The translations under genes were made by a program, and so were the position numbers. DNA of 35,724 nucleotides from JBKPNX01 sp046732855 (GTDB lineage Bacteria; Pseudomonadota; Alphaproteobacteria; Geminicoccales; Geminicoccaceae), in NCBI GenBank assembly GCA_046732855.1, contig JBKPNX010000111.1, positions 1 through 35,724 of the forward strand. Reading direction: 5' to 3'. Positions 32,962 through 35,724 of the stretch are shown here, piece by piece. Within the stretch, counting starts at the first letter, position 1. Every line of letters begins with the position of its first letter. The notes beneath the pieces were generated by a model that was given only the letters and a program-made list of their open reading frames with translations, was not told the DNA's origin and did no database searches.

Positions 32962-33855
32962 ATGACTGGGCTCACCCCCCTCGAGAGCGTGCTCCGGCGC
33001 GATCGGCTGGTCGTTGTGAGCGCCCTCGTGGCGGTGATCATCTCCTGCTGGGCGTACGTGCTCGCCGGCGCGGGGATCGAGATGCCCATGGCCGAACGGA
33101 CCGCCGCCACCAGCGCGCCGGCCGAGACCGATGACGACATGCGCGACATGCCCGCGAGCAACATGCCGGGAATGGCCATGGGTGGCGACGACCGCCTATC
33201 CAGCGTGGCGGGCGCGGCGCTGGCGAAGGTCGTCTGGACCCCGGGCTACGCCGTCCTGATGTTCTTCATGTGGTGGACCATGATGATGGCGATGATGCTG
33301 CCGAGCGCCACGCCCATGATCCTTCTGTTCGCGATGATCAATCGCAAGCAGCGCGAGACAGGCGCGCCCTACGTGCCGACCGGCATCTTCGCCGTCGGCT
33401 ACCTCCTGGTCTGGGGCGCTTTCAGCCTGCTCGCGGTGTCCATGCAATGGGGCCTGGAGCGGAGCGGCCTGCTGACCTCGACCATGGCGAGCACCAGCGC
33501 GCTGCTCGGCGCCGGCCTGCTGATCGCCGCGGGCGTGTATCAGCTCACCCCGCTCAAGCACGCCTGCCTGCGCCACTGCCGTTCGCCGTTCGCCTTCGTC
33601 ACCCAGCACTGGCGCCCGGGCGATCTCGGCGCGCTCCGCATGGGGATCGATCACGGGGCGTTCTGCGCCGGCTGCTGCTGGTTCCTGATGACGCTGCTGT
33701 TCTACGGCGGCATCATGAACCTGTATTGGATCGTCGGCCTCGCTCTCTACGTGCTTCTGGAGAAGACCATCCCGGCGGGTCACTGGCTGGGCCGCATCGC
33801 GGGAATGCTGCTGATCGCCTGGGGCGGCGCGCTCATGCTGGTGGTGGTCCCCTGA
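32962..33855 (+). CDS. DUF2182 predicted metal-binding membrane protein
   Basis: This 297-residue integral membrane protein belongs to the COG5486/DUF2182 group. After a first helix (17-36) there is a Met-rich extracytoplasmic-type loop with M-P-M and D-M-P-A-S-N-M-P-G-M-A-M (residues 41-73). Further helices follow near 96-125, 142-162, 178-195, 240-265 and 276-297. Conserved stretches are L-T-P-L-K-H-A-C-L-R-H-C and H-G-A-F-C-A-G-C-C-W, which supply His and Cys ligands. The Met-rich loop recalls copper proteins, but the metal is an inference. I chose the ATG at 32962, 14 bases after the DUF1326 stop; the upstream open frame overlaps that gene and is a shadow. The partner is the DUF1326 protein. 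Confidence 0.9.
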   Translation: MTGLTPLESVLRRDRLVVVSALVAVIISCWAYVLAGAGIEMPMAERTAATSAPAETDDDMRDMPASNMPGMAMGGDDRLSSVAGAALAKVVWTPGYAVLMFFMWWTMMMAMMLPSATPMILLFAMINRKQRETGAPYVPTGIFAVGYLLVWGAFSLLAVSMQWGLERSGLLTSTMASTSALLGAGLLIAAGVYQLTPLKHACLRHCRSPFAFVTQHWRPGDLGALRMGIDHGAFCAGCCWFLMTLLFYGGIMNLYWIVGLALYVLLEKTIPAGHWLGRIAGMLLIAWGGALMLVVVP

Positions 33856-33914
33856 AACCGGGGTCGGGCGCCTGGCCCGGGCATGCGCGCAGAGGCGTCA
33901 CTCGTGACGAGGAT

Positions 33915-35303
33915 CTAGGCCGCATCGGCGCGCGCACGCAGGGCGTGGGCCGCGAGTTCCCGGCCCAGGCCGATCAGACTGGCGAGGCTCTGGCTGTCGC
34001 CGATCACGGCGGTGAACGCGCGCAATGTCCATTGCAGGTCCTGCTCGTCCAGCACCAGCGGCGGCAGCAGCTTGATCACCGGCAGATCGTGCCCGGCGAC
34101 CTGCGCCAGGATGCGGTGATCGCGCAGCAGCTGGATCAGCACGAGCTGGCAGAACAGCCCCTTGCTCGCCCGGTCCATCAGCGCGTAGGCGGCCTTCAGC
34201 CGGAAGTCGCGGGGCGGCCCGAGCTGGAGCGCGATCATCATGCCCTTGCCGCGCACCTCCTTGACCATGTCGAACGGCGCGAGGTTTTGGCGCAGCCCGT
34301 CGAGCAGGCGCACGCCGAGTTCCGCCGCGCGCGCGATCAGGCGCTCGTCCTCGAGCGTTGTCAGCGTCGCCAGGCCGGCAGCCATGGCGAGATCGTTCTT
34401 GGCGAAGGTGGAGCCGTGGACCAGCGCCCGGTCCATGCGGTCGAATACCCGATCGAACACCTCGCGCCGGCAGGCGACCGCGCCGACCGGGACGAACCCG
34501 CCGGACAGCGCCTTGGCGAGCAGCACGAGGTCCGGCTCGACCCCCCAGTGCTCGACCGCGAGAAAGCGCCCCGTGCGCCCCATGCCGGTCTGGACCTCGT
34601 CGGCGACGAGCAGGGTACCGTGCGCGCGGCACAGCCGAGCCGCTGCCGGCAGGTAGTCGTCATGCGGCAGATTCACCCCCTTGCCCTGGATCGGCTCGAC
34701 CACGAACGCGGCCACATCGCGCCCGGCGAGCGCCCGCTCGAGCGCCGCCAGATCATCGAACGGAATGCGCGCGCACTCCCCGATGAACGGCCCGAAGCGG
34801 GCGCGAAAGTGCTCATCGCCGCACAGCGCCAGCGCGCCATAGGTCAGGCCGTGAAAGGCGTGCTCGCAGAACAGGATGGTCGAGCGGCCGGTGGCGGCGC
34901 GGCTGAATTTGATCGCCGCCTCGGTGGCCTCCGCGCCCGAGTTGCAAAAGAACAGCTTCGGCAGCCATGGCATGTAGCTGGTCAGGCGCTCGGCGAGCAG
35001 ACCGGCGAGCAGGGACACGTCGAACTGGACCAGCCCCGCGAGCTGGCCGCGCAACACCTGCTCGAGCGCGCCGACCACGGTCGGGTGATTGCGCCCGAGC
35101 GCGAACACGCCGAACCCGCTCAACAGGTCGAGGTAGCGGTGGCCGTCGGCGTCGAACAGATGCGGCCCCTCCGCCCGCACGTAGTCCACGGCGAAGCCGA
35201 GGGTGCGCAGCACACGCAGCAGCTGCGCGTTGAGATGACGATCGAACAGCTGGAACTTGTCGGCGCGCCGTTCCTCAATCAGCCCTGCCAGATCGATCGG
35301 CAT
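33915..35303 (-). CDS. Class III PLP aminotransferase
   Basis: This 462-residue fold type I enzyme transfers an amino group using pyridoxal phosphate. It shows the glycine-rich cofactor loop N-S-G-A-E-A-T-E-A-A (121-130), Asp235 in A-D-E-V-Q-T-G-M-G-R-T-G, and the PLP lysine Lys264 in L-A-K-A-L-S-G-G-F. The N-terminal part (L-N-A-Q-L-L-R-V-L-R-T-L-G-F) marks the roughly 460-residue 'aspartate aminotransferase family' subgroup. Acceptor and donor are unknown; ornithine, diaminobutyrate or a hopanoid-type substrate (HpnO-like) are possibilities I cannot separate. The ATG at 35303 was preferred to longer versions because the conserved sequence starts shortly after. It is convergent with the DUF2182 gene, 59 bases away. 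Confidence 0.9.
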   Translation of the reverse strand: MPIDLAGLIEERRADKFQLFDRHLNAQLLRVLRTLGFAVDYVRAEGPHLFDADGHRYLDLLSGFGVFALGRNHPTVVGALEQVLRGQLAGLVQFDVSLLAGLLAERLTSYMPWLPKLFFCNSGAEATEAAIKFSRAATGRSTILFCEHAFHGLTYGALALCGDEHFRARFGPFIGECARIPFDDLAALERALAGRDVAAFVVEPIQGKGVNLPHDDYLPAAARLCRAHGTLLVADEVQTGMGRTGRFLAVEHWGVEPDLVLLAKALSGGFVPVGAVACRREVFDRVFDRMDRALVHGSTFAKNDLAMAAGLATLTTLEDERLIARAAELGVRLLDGLRQNLAPFDMVKEVRGKGMMIALQLGPPRDFRLKAAYALMDRASKGLFCQLVLIQLLRDHRILAQVAGHDLPVIKLLPPLVLDEQDLQWTLRAFTAVIGDSQSLASLIGLGRELAAHALRARADAA

Positions 35304-35323
35304 CGGTCGTTCCCGCGCTTGCC

Positions 35324-35339
35324 ATGATCGGGCGATCAT
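35324..35339. promoter_or_regulatory. Perfect palindrome upstream of the aminotransferase
   Basis: ATGATCG (35324-35330) and CGATCAT (35333-35339) are exact complements around GG. The centre lies about 28 bases upstream of the aminotransferase start, where a repressor or activator site would act. No regulator gene lies beside it. Confidence 0.4.
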
Positions 35340-35431
35340 AGCCAAGGGAGCTGCGCGCGCGAACCACTCTGACGCGGGATGCGGGAGGCCCAGCGACAGC
35401 GCGTCGGCCGGCGCCGGGGCGAGTTGCACAA

Positions 35432-35470
35432 GATGATGGTTGCATTTCCGCGCGATTTGCGCCCATCATC
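35432..35470. repeat. Inverted repeat upstream of the cold-shock gene
   Basis: GATGATGG (35432-35439) and CCATCATC (35463-35470) are exact complements with a 23-base interior, itself partly self-complementary (GCGC/GCGC). It lies about 140 bases before the csp ATG. It could be a leader-RNA stem or an operator. Confidence 0.35.
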
Positions 35471-35608
35471 GCGGACCGGTTGTCTGCGATCCTGGCGTAG
35501 CCCGTTCGCCTCACGAGAGCGTCGTAGCGTTACTCCCAGACATTGTGGCACCATCGGCGTGCGGCCGCTCATGCGGCTCACCAATATCCATCGTGGCAAG
35601 GAGCGGCC

Positions 35609-35724
35609 ATGCCTACGGGAACAGTGAAGTGGTTCAACCCGACCAAAGGGTACGGGTTCATCCAGCCGAGCGACGGCTCCAAGGATGCGTTCGTCCACAT
35701 TTCAGCGGTCGAGCGCGCCGGCCT
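35609..35724 (+). CDS. cspA: Cold-shock domain protein, N-terminal part
   Basis: The first 38 residues of a CspA-type nucleic-acid chaperone are visible before the window ends. It begins M-P-T-G-T-V-K-W-F-N, with RNP1 as K-G-Y-G-F-I and RNP2 as F-V-H-I-S, the two motifs that stack on single-stranded RNA or DNA. Full-length members are about 70 residues, so roughly half is missing. AAGGAG stands eight bases before the ATG. Several csp paralogues usually exist per genome, so the symbol marks the family and does not prove cold induction. Confidence 0.93.
   Translation, partial: MPTGTVKWFNPTKGYGFIQPSDGSKDAFVHISAVERAG

Larger units (their letters stand above)
35304..35608. other. Divergent gap: aminotransferase and cold-shock control region
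   Basis: 305 bases with no supportable gene. It contains a 16-base palindrome near the aminotransferase start, an 8-bp inverted repeat at 35432-35470, and the leader of the cold-shock gene. Long untranslated leaders that change fold with temperature are known for some csp genes; whether this is one is not shown. Confidence 0.6.

Noticed and set aside
33896..33909. Terminator CGTCA-CTCG-TGACG between DUF2182 and the aminotransferase
   Set aside because: Only a five-base stem and no T-run on either strand.

Overview
The window is high-GC DNA from an alphaproteobacterium, most likely from the Rhodospirillales or a nearby order. Two things support this: the gene run folK-rpoZ-rel-pyrE-(DUF2062)-acpS-lepB-rnc-era-recO-parC, and a proteobacterial SURF1/heme A synthase pair. 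Genus cannot be told. Most genes have strongly GC-biased third positions. Two segments (1-2723 and 11017-13218) are visibly less GC-rich and look acquired.

Layout. (1) 1-2723, plus strand: an accessory operon of an unrecognised protein cut by the window edge, an alpha/beta hydrolase and a trypsin-like serine peptidase, with overlapping starts and stops. (2) 2899-7203, minus: a polyamine-type ABC importer in the order Tat-exported binding protein, two permeases, ATPase, with a hairpin behind the binding-protein gene. (3) 7382-8033, minus: a DUF1684 gene broken by one inserted base. (4) 8258-10926, minus: threonine synthase and an M16 processing peptidase. (5) 11017-13218, minus: a subtilisin-like protease fused to a C-terminal TIR domain, the best candidate for a novel immune or effector system. 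(6) 13332-16499, minus: M32 carboxypeptidase, heme A synthase and SURF1, the last two serving cytochrome oxidase assembly. (7) 16728-18494, minus: a TfoX-N protein, a family 5 uracil-DNA glycosylase and a NYN/LabA protein. (8) 18606-29134, plus: the core block for folate, RNA polymerase omega, (p)ppGpp, pyrimidines, acyl carrier protein activation, signal peptide cleavage, RNase III, Era, RecO and topoisomerase IV subunit A. (9) 29425-35724: an O-acetylhomoserine sulfhydrylase, a VapB-type antitoxin followed by a doubly broken VapC gene, a small potassium channel, a DUF1326/DUF2182 membrane pair with likely metal-binding residues, a class III aminotransferase, and the start of a cold-shock protein.

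No tRNA, rRNA, CRISPR array or insertion sequence was recognised. All calls come from reading motifs and gene order by eye; no database search was run.
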